Positions 1-5,829 of a stretch of 8,535 nucleotides of DNA are shown piece after piece (position 1 is the stretch's first letter; every line of letters begins with the position of its first letter). Origin of the DNA: Flavobacteriales bacterium (GTDB lineage: Bacteria; Bacteroidota; Bacteroidia; Flavobacteriales_E; Vicingaceae); NCBI GenBank assembly GCA_016763135.1, contig JAESUI010000336.1, forward strand, positions 1-8,535, in the 5' to 3' direction. The notes under the pieces were generated by a model. It was not told the origin of the DNA and made no database searches. It saw only the letters and a list, made by a program, of their open reading frames with translations. A program made the translations under genes and the position numbers.

Positions 1-93
1 CTGCTTTCTAATTAACTTATAGTTATCTGGCTTTTTAAATACCTTCCCTAGTAAAAGAAAGTATTTTCCGATATGATGAAATATTGATAACAT
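1..93 (-). CDS. MlaE-family ABC transporter permease, N-terminal fragment (gene runs off left edge)
   Basis: Only the first 31 codons are present, reading leftward from an ATG at 93-91. An in-frame stop at 126-124 with no ATG in between supports this start. The peptide contains IGKYFLLLGKVFKKPDNYK. From memory this resembles the amphipathic N-terminus of Bacteroidota MlaE/YrbE permeases, in which an IGxYF..L..VF.xPE pattern precedes the first membrane segment. MlaE proteins are the inner-membrane permeases of a phospholipid transport system that maintains outer-membrane lipid asymmetry. If this is right, an MlaF-like ATPase and an MCE-domain (MlaD-like) protein should lie to the left, outside the window. 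The gene is divergent from the small lipoprotein gene, with 59 bases between the two starts. The call rests on a short match, so the family is probable rather than certain. That a gene starts here is somewhat surer than its name. Confidence 0.55.
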   Translation of the reverse strand, partial: MLSIFHHIGKYFLLLGKVFKKPDNYKLIRKQ

Positions 94-140
94 TAAAAAG
101 TTATAAAATATAAAAGTAAATATTTATTACTGAAGTTGTT

Positions 141-148
141 TATCTTTG
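141..148 (+). promoter_or_regulatory. Bacteroidota-type -7 box (TATCTTTG) before the small lipoprotein gene
   Basis: TATCTTTG matches the Bacteroidota -7 consensus TAnnTTTG exactly. It ends only four bases before the ATG at 153, so transcription would begin at or next to the start codon, giving a leaderless or near-leaderless mRNA. I see no TTG at the usual -33 distance, so the assignment rests on the -7 box alone. Confidence 0.5.
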
Positions 149-152
149 TATT

Positions 153-290
153 ATGAAGTCTAGTATTAAAATCTATATCATATTATTTTGCATCTCTTTA
201 TTTTTATTTTCCTGCCATGCAGGCAAAAACAAGTGTAACACCTGTCCAAAATGGAGTAAACACCAAACAACGATAGAAAAACACGTTTAA
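153..290 (+). CDS. Very small predicted lipoprotein (45 aa) with a CxxC pair
   Basis: A 45-codon frame starts at ATG 153 and stops with TAA at 288-290. Residues 1-20 form a signal peptide: Lys2 and Lys5 are followed by a hydrophobic stretch (IYIILFCISLFLF) and a lipobox LFSC with Cys21. Signal peptidase II would leave a mature lipoprotein of only about 25 residues. That part is basic and contains Cys28 and Cys31 in a CNTCPKW motif. I recall similar tiny Bacteroidota lipoproteins with a CPxW/CPKW motif, but I know of no assigned function. The CxxC could bind metal or be redox active, which is inference. A -7 box lies directly upstream, and the feoA promoter follows after the stop. The gene therefore looks like its own unit rather than part of the feo operon. 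Signal peptide, lipobox and upstream promoter together argue that it is real despite its size. Confidence 0.65.
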   Translation: MKSSIKIYIILFCISLFLFSCHAGKNKCNTCPKWSKHQTTIEKHV

Positions 291-310
291 TTTTCTTTTC
301 ATTTCTGATG

Positions 311-325
311 TAAATCATTGATTTA
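311..325 (+). repeat. 15-base perfect palindrome overlapping the feoA -33 element
   Basis: The sequence TAAATCATTGATTTA has 7-base arms around a single central T. It contains the TTG (318-320) proposed as the -33 element of the feoA promoter. Its position suits a repressor or activator site, but I cannot match it to a named regulator. It is not a good Fur box. In AT-rich DNA a palindrome of this length could occur by chance. Confidence 0.35.
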
Positions 326-348
326 ATACAATAATTCTTCTAAATTTG
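318..348 (+). promoter_or_regulatory. feoAB operon promoter (TTG - 20 bases - TAAATTTG)
   Basis: The -33 TTG (318-320) is separated by 20 bases from TAAATTTG (341-348), an exact match to the Bacteroidota -7 consensus TAnnTTTG. This is the best-spaced promoter in the window. Transcription would start at about 352-356, giving a leader of roughly 25 bases before the feoA ATG at 380. The leader is A/T rich and has no Shine-Dalgarno sequence. The promoter lies between two palindromes. Confidence 0.7.
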
Positions 349-353
349 CCCTC

Positions 354-374
354 TATTTAGACTAATTCTAAATA
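354..374 (+). promoter_or_regulatory. Candidate metal-dependent repressor operator at the feoA transcription start
   Basis: TATTTAGA (354-361) and TCTAAATA (367-374) are perfect inverted arms of 8 bases around CTAAT. The half-sites TTTAGA/TCTAAA recall the TTAGG/CCTAA half-sites of DtxR/IdeR/MntR-family operators more than the GATAAT repeats of Fur boxes. The palindrome begins six bases after the -7 box and spans the expected transcription start, where a bound repressor would block initiation. Sitting in front of feoAB, iron-dependent repression is the natural reading. The regulator itself is not in the window and its identity is inference. Confidence 0.55.
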
Positions 375-379
375 ATAAT

Positions 380-604
380 ATGACTTTAGACCAATTAACA
401 GAAAATGAAACAGGAATCATTAAGCAAATTAATGATGAAAGTCTTGCTATTCAATTGCTTGCAATGGGCTTTATTTTAGGTGAAGAAATTAAAGTAGAAC
501 GAATTGCTCCATTAAAAGACCCAATTTTAATAACTTCAGGGACTAATTACATCTGTATTAGAAAAGCTGATGCTAAGAATATTGACGTCAATCAAATAAA
601 ATAA
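380..604 (+). CDS. feoA: Ferrous iron transport protein A (FeoA)
   Basis: A 74-residue protein with the size and pattern of FeoA, a small cytoplasmic SH3-like beta-barrel that associates with FeoB and is needed for Fe2+ uptake. The family pattern is visible: LLAMGFILGEEIKV (Gly30, Gly34), then APLKDPILI (residues 43-51), and the closing CIRKADAKNIDV in which Arg61 and Ala63 match the usual LR..dA..I.V ending. The start is ATG 380, about 25 bases after the predicted transcription start, in an A-rich leader. The stop TAA (602-604) is immediately followed by the feoB start, so the two are almost certainly one operon and probably translationally coupled. In many Bacteroidota FeoA is fused to FeoB or to a DtxR-type regulator. 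Here it stands alone. The operator-like palindrome upstream suggests repression by iron. Confidence 0.93.
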   Translation: MTLDQLTENETGIIKQINDESLAIQLLAMGFILGEEIKVERIAPLKDPILITSGTNYICIRKADAKNIDVNQIK

Positions 605-2557
605 TTGTCTAAAAGCCAATCACAAAATAGTGAAAAGAACATTATACTAATTGGAAATCCCAATACTGGTAAAAGCACGCTCTTTAATTCGTTAACAGGT
701 TTAAATCAAAAAATAGGAAATTTTCCAGGTGTAACAGTTGACAAAAGAACAGGAAGTTTTAAAATAAAACAAACAAAAGTATCTGTTATTGATTTACCTG
801 GCACTTACAGTCTCAATCCTAATTCTGAAGATGAAAAGGTATCAAAGGACTGCATCGAAGAGGCAACAGAAAATGATATTATCATAGTAGTTGCTGACGC
901 TACAAACCTTAAACGAAACCTGCTATTATATACTCAAATTGTAGACCGAGGCAAGCAAGTTATTCTTGTTTTAAACATGATGGATCTCTTGCAAAAAAAC
1001 AAACAAGAAATTGATCTGAACAAATTATCCAAGCTACTGAACTGCCCAGTTGTTCCTATTAATGCAAGAATCGGGAAAGGAATAGATGAATTAAAATATG
1101 CCATTGGTTCTTTTCAAAAAAAAGAAAACTCATTTATAGGAGATAATTATTCATCAAATGTGGTGGATGAAACAATGCTTCGATTTAATAAAATAAATCA
1201 AATTGTAAACCAGTGTTTAACTAAAAATGGAGAAGACAAATCATATTTATTAACCAAAAAAATTGATAATATCCTTACCCACAAAGTTTATGGCTACCTC
1301 ATATTTACGAGCCTTCTCTTTTTTATTTTTCAAGCTATTTTTTCTTGGTCATCTTATCCAATGGACTTAATTGAAAATGGATTTTTATGGTTAAGTGATT
1401 TTGTTTCCAATAGTTTGCCAGCAGGAATGATTAACGACCTAATTGTTAATGGAATTATTGCTGGATTAGGTGGAATTGTAATATTTGTTCCTCAGATAGC
1501 TATACTTTTTGCTTTTATTACCATTCTTGAGGACACAGGTTATATGTCTCGCGTTAGTTTTTTAATGGATAGAATTTTAAGAATTTTTGGATTAAACGGA
1601 AAATCCATTATTCCTTTATTGAGTAGTACAGCTTGTGCTATTCCTGCTATTATGAGTGCTCGAACTATTAGTAATTACAAAGAACGTTTAATCACGATAA
1701 TGGTAGCGCCATTAATTAGTTGTTCGGCTCGAATCCCAGTTTACACCATTTTAATTGCTTTAATTGTTCCTGAGGATAGCTATTTTGGAATTTTTAATAT
1801 GCAAGGTTTATTGGTAATGGGGCTTTACTTATTAGGGTTTATTGCAGCGATACTTTCTGCCTGGGTAATGAAGTTAATTATTAAATCTAAAGAACACAGC
1901 ACATTTACATTAGAAATGCCTATTTATCGAGCCCCTAGATGGAAAAATGTTGGGTTTGAAATATTTAGTAAGGTCAAAATATTTTTATTTGATGCTGGTA
2001 AAATTATTATCGCCATTTCAATTATACTTTGGGTACTTTCATCTTACGCTCCAGGTAATAAATTTGAAGAAATAACTGATAAATATGCTACAGAATCTAT
2101 TCTTCAACAACATTCTGAAGGTGAAATCAGCACACTTATTGCTTCAGAAAAATTAGAAGCTTCTTATGCTGGAATTATTGGGAAAATAATTGAACCTGCA
2201 ATAAGACCATTGGGATTTGATTGGAAAATTGGCATATCATTAGTTACATCATTTGCGGCAAGAGAGGTCTTTGTTGGGACAATGGCAACACTTTATAGTG
2301 TTGGTGATGAAGACAATACAAAATCCATTCGAGAAAAAATGATGATGGCCAAAAACTCTCAGACTGGAGAAAAACTATATACTACAGCAACAACATTATC
2401 ACTACTTATTTTTTATGTTTTTGCTATGCAATGTATGGCAACTTTAGCTGTAGTTTACAGAGAAACTAACTCTATAAAATGGCCAATAATTCAAGTTGTA
2501 TATATGGGAGCTTTAGCCTATTTATCCAGTTTATTGGTGTTTAACATTTTCTCTTAA
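605..2557 (+). CDS. feoB: Ferrous iron transporter FeoB (GTPase-coupled inner-membrane permease)
   Basis: FeoB of 650 residues, which imports Fe2+ across the inner membrane. The N-terminal GTPase shows G1 GNPNTGKST (17-25), G2 Thr44 within the GNFPGVTVDKRTG stretch, G3 DLPGTYSL (63-70), G4 NMMD (124-127) and G5 around INARI (152-156). A linker domain follows to about residue 220, then the membrane part. Gate motif 1 is ACAIPAIMSAR with Cys344. Gate motif 2 is APLISCSARIPVY with Cys373. The C-terminal signature is AMQCMATLAVVYRET with Cys610, so the pore cysteines are present. The start is unusual: TTG at 605, directly after the feoA TAA with no spacer. The first in-frame ATG codons lie deep in the GTPase domain (Met125/126), so a non-ATG start is required, and TTG 605 leaves a sensible 12-residue lead-in. 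G5 has Asn153 where most relatives have Ser. The last base of the stop codon overlaps the start of the next gene. Confidence 0.96.
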   Translation: MSKSQSQNSEKNIILIGNPNTGKSTLFNSLTGLNQKIGNFPGVTVDKRTGSFKIKQTKVSVIDLPGTYSLNPNSEDEKVSKDCIEEATENDIIIVVADATNLKRNLLLYTQIVDRGKQVILVLNMMDLLQKNKQEIDLNKLSKLLNCPVVPINARIGKGIDELKYAIGSFQKKENSFIGDNYSSNVVDETMLRFNKINQIVNQCLTKNGEDKSYLLTKKIDNILTHKVYGYLIFTSLLFFIFQAIFSWSSYPMDLIENGFLWLSDFVSNSLPAGMINDLIVNGIIAGLGGIVIFVPQIAILFAFITILEDTGYMSRVSFLMDRILRIFGLNGKSIIPLLSSTACAIPAIMSARTISNYKERLITIMVAPLISCSARIPVYTILIALIVPEDSYFGIFNMQGLLVMGLYLLGFIAAILSAWVMKLIIKSKEHSTFTLEMPIYRAPRWKNVGFEIFSKVKIFLFDAGKIIIAISIILWVLSSYAPGNKFEEITDKYATESILQQHSEGEISTLIASEKLEASYAGIIGKIIEPAIRPLGFDWKIGISLVTSFAAREVFVGTMATLYSVGDEDNTKSIREKMMMAKNSQTGEKLYTTATTLSLLIFYVFAMQCMATLAVVYRETNSIKWPIIQVVYMGALAYLSSLLVFNIFS

Positions 2558-3177
2558 TGGAAATTGATTTTGAAATACTACAAAATTATGTTCCTCAAGA
2601 AAGCTTACCAATATTACAAAAATGGTTTAATCAACGCCATTTCGAATTAAGAATTCCAAAAAAAAGGACTACTAAGTTTGGTGATTTTAGAGCTTCTACA
2701 AAACAATACCCAAACCGTATAAGTGTTAATTCTAATTTAAATAAGTACGCTTTTTTGATTACACTTACTCATGAATTTGCACATCTTTTAATTTGGTTAA
2801 ACCATAAACACAAAGTAAAAGCACACGGTTTAGAATGGAAAACAGAATTTGCTACATTAATGAATGTTCTTTTAACTAAAAAGATATTTCCTCAACACCT
2901 TGAAATCGTATTGCAAAATCACCTAAAAAACCCTCCAGCCTCATCTGCCAGAGATGTTAATTTAATTAATGAACTCAAAAAATATGATGCGCCAAGTAAT
3001 ACTATCCAGTTAATAGAGGTTGCAGAAGGATCCTCTTTTATTCTAAACAAGAAAAGAGTTTTTATTAAAGGGAAGAAAAGGCGAACACGTTATCTTTGTA
3101 AAGAAATTTCAACAAAAAAAGAATACCTCATTCACGGAGTTGCAGAAGTTGAACTTCTCGATGTTGTTGATAACTAA
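2557..3177 (+). CDS. SprT-like zinc metalloprotease domain protein
   Basis: A 206-residue soluble protein with no signal peptide or membrane segment. HEFAH (72-76) supplies the HExxH zinc site with Glu73 as catalytic base. His90 in AHGLEWK (89-95) is the likely third ligand, and this HGxxW spacing is typical of SprT/Spartan-type proteases. The C-terminal part (about 155-200) has FIKGKKRRTRYLCKEI followed by YLIHGVAEVEL. This corresponds to the second domain of bacterial SprT proteins, but only one cysteine (Cys181) remains, so it cannot be a four-cysteine zinc ribbon. I believe that is common in Bacteroidota members. Eukaryotic Spartan cleaves DNA-protein crosslinks, while the bacterial role is poorly defined. 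The ATG overlaps the feoB stop by one base (TAATG), so translation is probably coupled to feoB and expression would follow iron supply. Substrate unknown. Family call is strong; function is open. Confidence 0.88.
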   Translation: MEIDFEILQNYVPQESLPILQKWFNQRHFELRIPKKRTTKFGDFRASTKQYPNRISVNSNLNKYAFLITLTHEFAHLLIWLNHKHKVKAHGLEWKTEFATLMNVLLTKKIFPQHLEIVLQNHLKNPPASSARDVNLINELKKYDAPSNTIQLIEVAEGSSFILNKKRVFIKGKKRRTRYLCKEISTKKEYLIHGVAEVELLDVVDN

Positions 3178-3187
3178 TCTTCATTTT

Positions 3188-3222
3188 TTGCTTCACTTCA
3201 AAGTGTCTTTTACTTAACTTTG
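3188..3222 (+). promoter_or_regulatory. Promoter for the aminotransferase-guanylyltransferase pair
   Basis: TAACTTTG (3215-3222) matches the TAnnTTTG -7 consensus exactly. A TTG at 3188-3190 lies 24 bases upstream, slightly longer than usual for a -33 element. The ATG at 3244 is 21 bases downstream of the -7 box. The 66-base gap after the SprT stop and this promoter separate the next two genes from the feo operon. Confidence 0.55.
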
Positions 3223-3243
3223 TTCGAGTAAAAAAATAAGAAA

Positions 3244-4533
3244 ATGAACACATCATTATTAGACCCCATCGTTAATCAAAGAGTATCTGAAATGGCTGAA
3301 AACTTAGTCGGTTCAGAAATAATTAAACTCGCTGGAGAAGTAAAAGAAAAAATTAAACAAGGTGAAAAAATTTACAATTTAACCATTGGAGATTTTAACC
3401 CTCAATTATTTCCTATACCAAATGAACTTAAGGATGTAATAATAAAAGCGTACCAAAATAATGAAACAAATTATCCAGCTGCTAATGGAATTTTAGAATT
3501 AAGAGAATCTGTTTCTCGCTATTTACACACAAGAGAAGGTTTAGAATACGATGCTGATCAAATTTTAATTTCGGGTGGTGCTAGACCATTAATTTATGCT
3601 ACTTACCAAACTATTTTAGATCCAGAAGATACTGTATTATTTCCAGTACCATCATGGAACAACAATCATTATTGCCATTTAACAAGGGCTAAACAAATTA
3701 TGATTGAAGCTACGGCTGAGAATAACTTTATGCCAACTGCAGCTGATTTAAAACCATACATTGGTGAAGCTAATTTAATTGCATTATGTTCTCCTCTTAA
3801 CCCTACCGGAACCGTTTTTACAGAAAGTGGTTTGGAAGAGATTTGCAATTTAATCCTAGAAGAGAATAAGAAAAGGGGTGATACTAGAAAACCTGTTTAT
3901 TTAATGTTCGATCAAATTTATTGGGCATTAACTCACGGAGAAACGAGACATTATGATCCTGTTTCTATCAATCCCGACATGAAAAACTACACCATTTATA
4001 TTGATGGTATTTCTAAAGCATTTGCTGCTACAGGCGTTAGAGTTGGATGGGCTTTTGGTCCTGAAAAATTAATCATGAAAATGAAGGCAATTTTAAGCCA
4101 CATTGGTGCTTGGTCTCCAAAAGCTGAGCGAGTTGCCACTGGTAAATACTTAGATAATGATGATGCAACAGATGAATACTTATTTTCATTTAAAAACAAC
4201 ATCAGTAAACGCCTAAACGCTTTTCATCAAGGCGTAACAAAACTTAAAGAAGAAGGTTTTCAGATTGAGTCAATTCCTCCACAAGCAGCAATTTATCTAA
4301 CGGTAAAATTTGATTTGGTTGGAAAAACGACTGCTGATGGAACATTATTAGAAACTTCCGCAGACGTTACCAAGTATCTTTTAGATGAAGCTGGGTTAGC
4401 GATTGTTCCTTTTTATGCTTTTGGAGCATCAAAAAAATCACCTTGGTATAGACTTTCCGTTGGAACATCAGTTTACGAAGAAATTCCTGAATTATTTGAA
4501 CGATTAAAAGGTGCTTTAAGTAAGTTGAAGTAA
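3244..4533 (+). CDS. Class I/II pyridoxal-phosphate aminotransferase
   Basis: A 429-residue fold-type I PLP enzyme of the AspC/COG0436 kind, which transfers the amino group from an amino acid to a 2-oxo acid in the cytoplasm. Lys258 in DGISKAFAATGVRVGW is the Schiff-base lysine, and Arg266 of the same block binds the PLP phosphate. Asn186 in SPLNPTGT and Asp223/Tyr226 in FDQIYW contact the cofactor. Arg403 in YRLSVGTS is the substrate carboxylate-binding arginine. SGGARPLIY (110-118) is the glycine-rich phosphate-binding region. Length and motif order are complete. The substrate cannot be read from the sequence: aspartate, aromatic or other amino acids are all possible, so I give no symbol. 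The guanylyltransferase gene follows after 10 bases, so the two are likely co-transcribed. No metabolic link between them is evident. Confidence 0.9.
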   Translation: MNTSLLDPIVNQRVSEMAENLVGSEIIKLAGEVKEKIKQGEKIYNLTIGDFNPQLFPIPNELKDVIIKAYQNNETNYPAANGILELRESVSRYLHTREGLEYDADQILISGGARPLIYATYQTILDPEDTVLFPVPSWNNNHYCHLTRAKQIMIEATAENNFMPTAADLKPYIGEANLIALCSPLNPTGTVFTESGLEEICNLILEENKKRGDTRKPVYLMFDQIYWALTHGETRHYDPVSINPDMKNYTIYIDGISKAFAATGVRVGWAFGPEKLIMKMKAILSHIGAWSPKAERVATGKYLDNDDATDEYLFSFKNNISKRLNAFHQGVTKLKEEGFQIESIPPQAAIYLTVKFDLVGKTTADGTLLETSADVTKYLLDEAGLAIVPFYAFGASKKSPWYRLSVGTSVYEEIPELFERLKGALSKLK

Positions 4534-4543
4534 TTTAGCAATT

Positions 4544-5623
4544 ATGAACACAAATAATTATTGCATAATTATGGCTGGTGGAATCGGAAGTCGATTTTGG
4601 CCAATGAGTAGAACCCAGCACCCAAAACAATTTATAGATATTTTAGGAACAGGTGAAACACTAATTCAGCAAACTTACAATAGGTTTAAAAGAATTTGTC
4701 CTGAAGAAAACATATACATTGTTACCAACCAAATTTACAAAGACATCACCAAATCGCAACTTGCAGGAATTACTGATGATCAAATAATTTGTGAGCCAAC
4801 AATGAGAAACACTGCTCCTTGTATTGCTTATGCCAACTATAAAATTGCTGCAAAAAATCCAGATGCAAATATCATTGTTGCTCCATCAGATCATTTAATT
4901 TTAAAGGAAGAAGAATTTGTTCGCGTAATGAATTTAGCATTAGACCACACTTCAAAAAATGATGATTTATTGACTTTAGGAATTACGCCTACTAGACCAG
5001 ATACTGGCTACGGTTACATTCAATTTTTAGATAATAATAACTCAGAAATAAAAGAGGTAGTAAAATTTACTGAAAAACCAGATTTAGAAACTGCAAAAAA
5101 CTTTATTGCTAGTGGTGATTTTACTTGGAATTCGGGGATGTTTATTTGGAGTTTAAAAACCATTCAAAAATCATTTGAAGCCTTACTCCCAGAAATGGAT
5201 AACATTTTTAAAAATGGCTTGGGGAAATATAATACTGAAGAGGAGTATGAGTTTATACAAACTGCATATTCAACCTGCAAGAGCATTTCAATAGATTATG
5301 GAATTATGGAGGGTTCTAAAAATGTATTTGTAATTAGTGCAGATATTGGTTGGTCTGACTTAGGCACATGGGGTTCTATATATACCCATTTACCATTGGA
5401 TGAAAACAACAATGCTTTAGTTGGTAAGAACGTTATGATGTACGATTCTTCTAACAACATTGTAAATGTTCCTCAAGATAAATTGGTGGTTTTACAAGGT
5501 TTAGACAACTACATTGTAGTTGAATCAGACAATATTTTACTGGTTTGTAAAAAAGAAGAGGAACAAAAAATAAAACAGTTTGTTGCTGACATCAAAGAAA
5601 CTAAAGACGAGAGATTTTATTAA
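4544..5623 (+). CDS. manC: Mannose-1-phosphate guanylyltransferase (GDP-mannose pyrophosphorylase)
   Basis: A 359-residue enzyme making GDP-mannose from GTP and mannose-1-phosphate, the donor for mannose and, through conversion, fucose or rhamnose residues in O-antigen, capsule or glycoproteins. The nucleotidyltransferase signature is intact: AGGIGSRFWPMSR (11-23) with PKQF (27-30), then EPTMRNTAP (84-92), APSDH (113-117) with the metal-binding Asp116, TGYGYI (154-159), the catalytic-site motif EKP (177-179), NSGMF (196-200), DYGIME (251-256) and GWSDLGTW (269-276). It stops after the guanylyltransferase module and short beta-helix-like tail, so it is the monofunctional form and lacks the phosphomannose isomerase domain of long ManC/AlgA proteins. 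The ATG follows the aminotransferase stop by 10 bases with no promoter between, so it is probably second in that operon. Confidence 0.93.
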   Translation: MNTNNYCIIMAGGIGSRFWPMSRTQHPKQFIDILGTGETLIQQTYNRFKRICPEENIYIVTNQIYKDITKSQLAGITDDQIICEPTMRNTAPCIAYANYKIAAKNPDANIIVAPSDHLILKEEEFVRVMNLALDHTSKNDDLLTLGITPTRPDTGYGYIQFLDNNNSEIKEVVKFTEKPDLETAKNFIASGDFTWNSGMFIWSLKTIQKSFEALLPEMDNIFKNGLGKYNTEEEYEFIQTAYSTCKSISIDYGIMEGSKNVFVISADIGWSDLGTWGSIYTHLPLDENNNALVGKNVMMYDSSNNIVNVPQDKLVVLQGLDNYIVVESDNILLVCKKEEEQKIKQFVADIKETKDERFY

Positions 5624-5630
5624 GAATAAG

Positions 5631-5738
5631 CTACTCCTTCCCGGAAGTAGCGAAGCGAATATCTGGTATCCAGAATAATCAAATATTTAATTTCTAAAAA
5701 AAATCTTCCTGCAACTGCATACGCGGGTAAGGAGTAAG
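5631..5738. repeat. Structured intergenic element with long imperfect inverted repeat
   Basis: TACTCCTTCCC (5632-5642) pairs with GGGTAAGGAGTA (5725-5736), an 11-base stem with one bulged T. It encloses 82 bases that hold further hairpins: TCTGG/CCAGA around TAT (5662-5674) and CCTGC/GCGGG with one G-T pair (5708-5727), the latter competing with the outer stem. A local alternative is CTAC..TTCC/GGAAGTAG (5631-5650). The stretch is more GC-rich than the surrounding DNA and has no reading frame. It may be a dispersed intergenic repeat of the kind found in many Bacteroidota, an mRNA 3' structure of the guanylyltransferase transcript, or an RNA. The sequence alone does not decide. Confidence 0.4.
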
Positions 5739-5764
5739 ACAGTGACTTTATTAATCCAATTTTA

Positions 5765-5784
5765 TTTCGATAAAAAAATCGAAA
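5765..5784. repeat. Inverted repeat TTTCGAT / ATCGAAA upstream of the tatC promoter
   Basis: Seven-base perfect arms flank a loop of six A residues. The hairpin ends nine bases before the proposed -33 TTG of tatC. There is no T-run after it on the + strand, so it is a poor intrinsic terminator. A protein-binding site or weak transcript end for the upstream operon are the alternatives. Confidence 0.3.
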
Positions 5785-5792
5785 CACTGGAA

Positions 5793-5819
5793 TTGACAAT
5801 GGTTTTTAAATTACATTTG
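5793..5819 (+). promoter_or_regulatory. tatC promoter (TTG - 16 bases - TACATTTG)
   Basis: TACATTTG (5812-5819) fits the TAnnTTTG -7 consensus, with TTG (5793-5795) 16 bases upstream, a little short for the -33 element. The tatC ATG (5830) follows the -7 box by only ten bases, so the leader would be a few bases long. Confidence 0.55.
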
Positions 5820-5829
5820 TCACTCAATT

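Noticed and set aside
354..374. Classical Fur box at the feoA promoter
   Set aside because: The arms do not contain the GATAAT/ATTATC repeats. The half-sites are nearer to DtxR-type operators.
3194..3205. CACTT/AAGTG hairpin after the SprT gene as a terminator
   Set aside because: The stem is at most five pairs with almost no loop, and the following T-rich bases are interrupted and merge into the next promoter.
3996..4202. Open frame of 68 codons on the - strand inside the aminotransferase gene
   Set aside because: It lies antisense to the conserved PLP-lysine region, has no recognisable family features and no promoter. It is a shadow of the real gene.
5765..5784. TTTCGAT/ATCGAAA hairpin as an intrinsic terminator for manC
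   Set aside because: AT-rich stem with no T-run after it on the + strand. Kept only as an inverted repeat.
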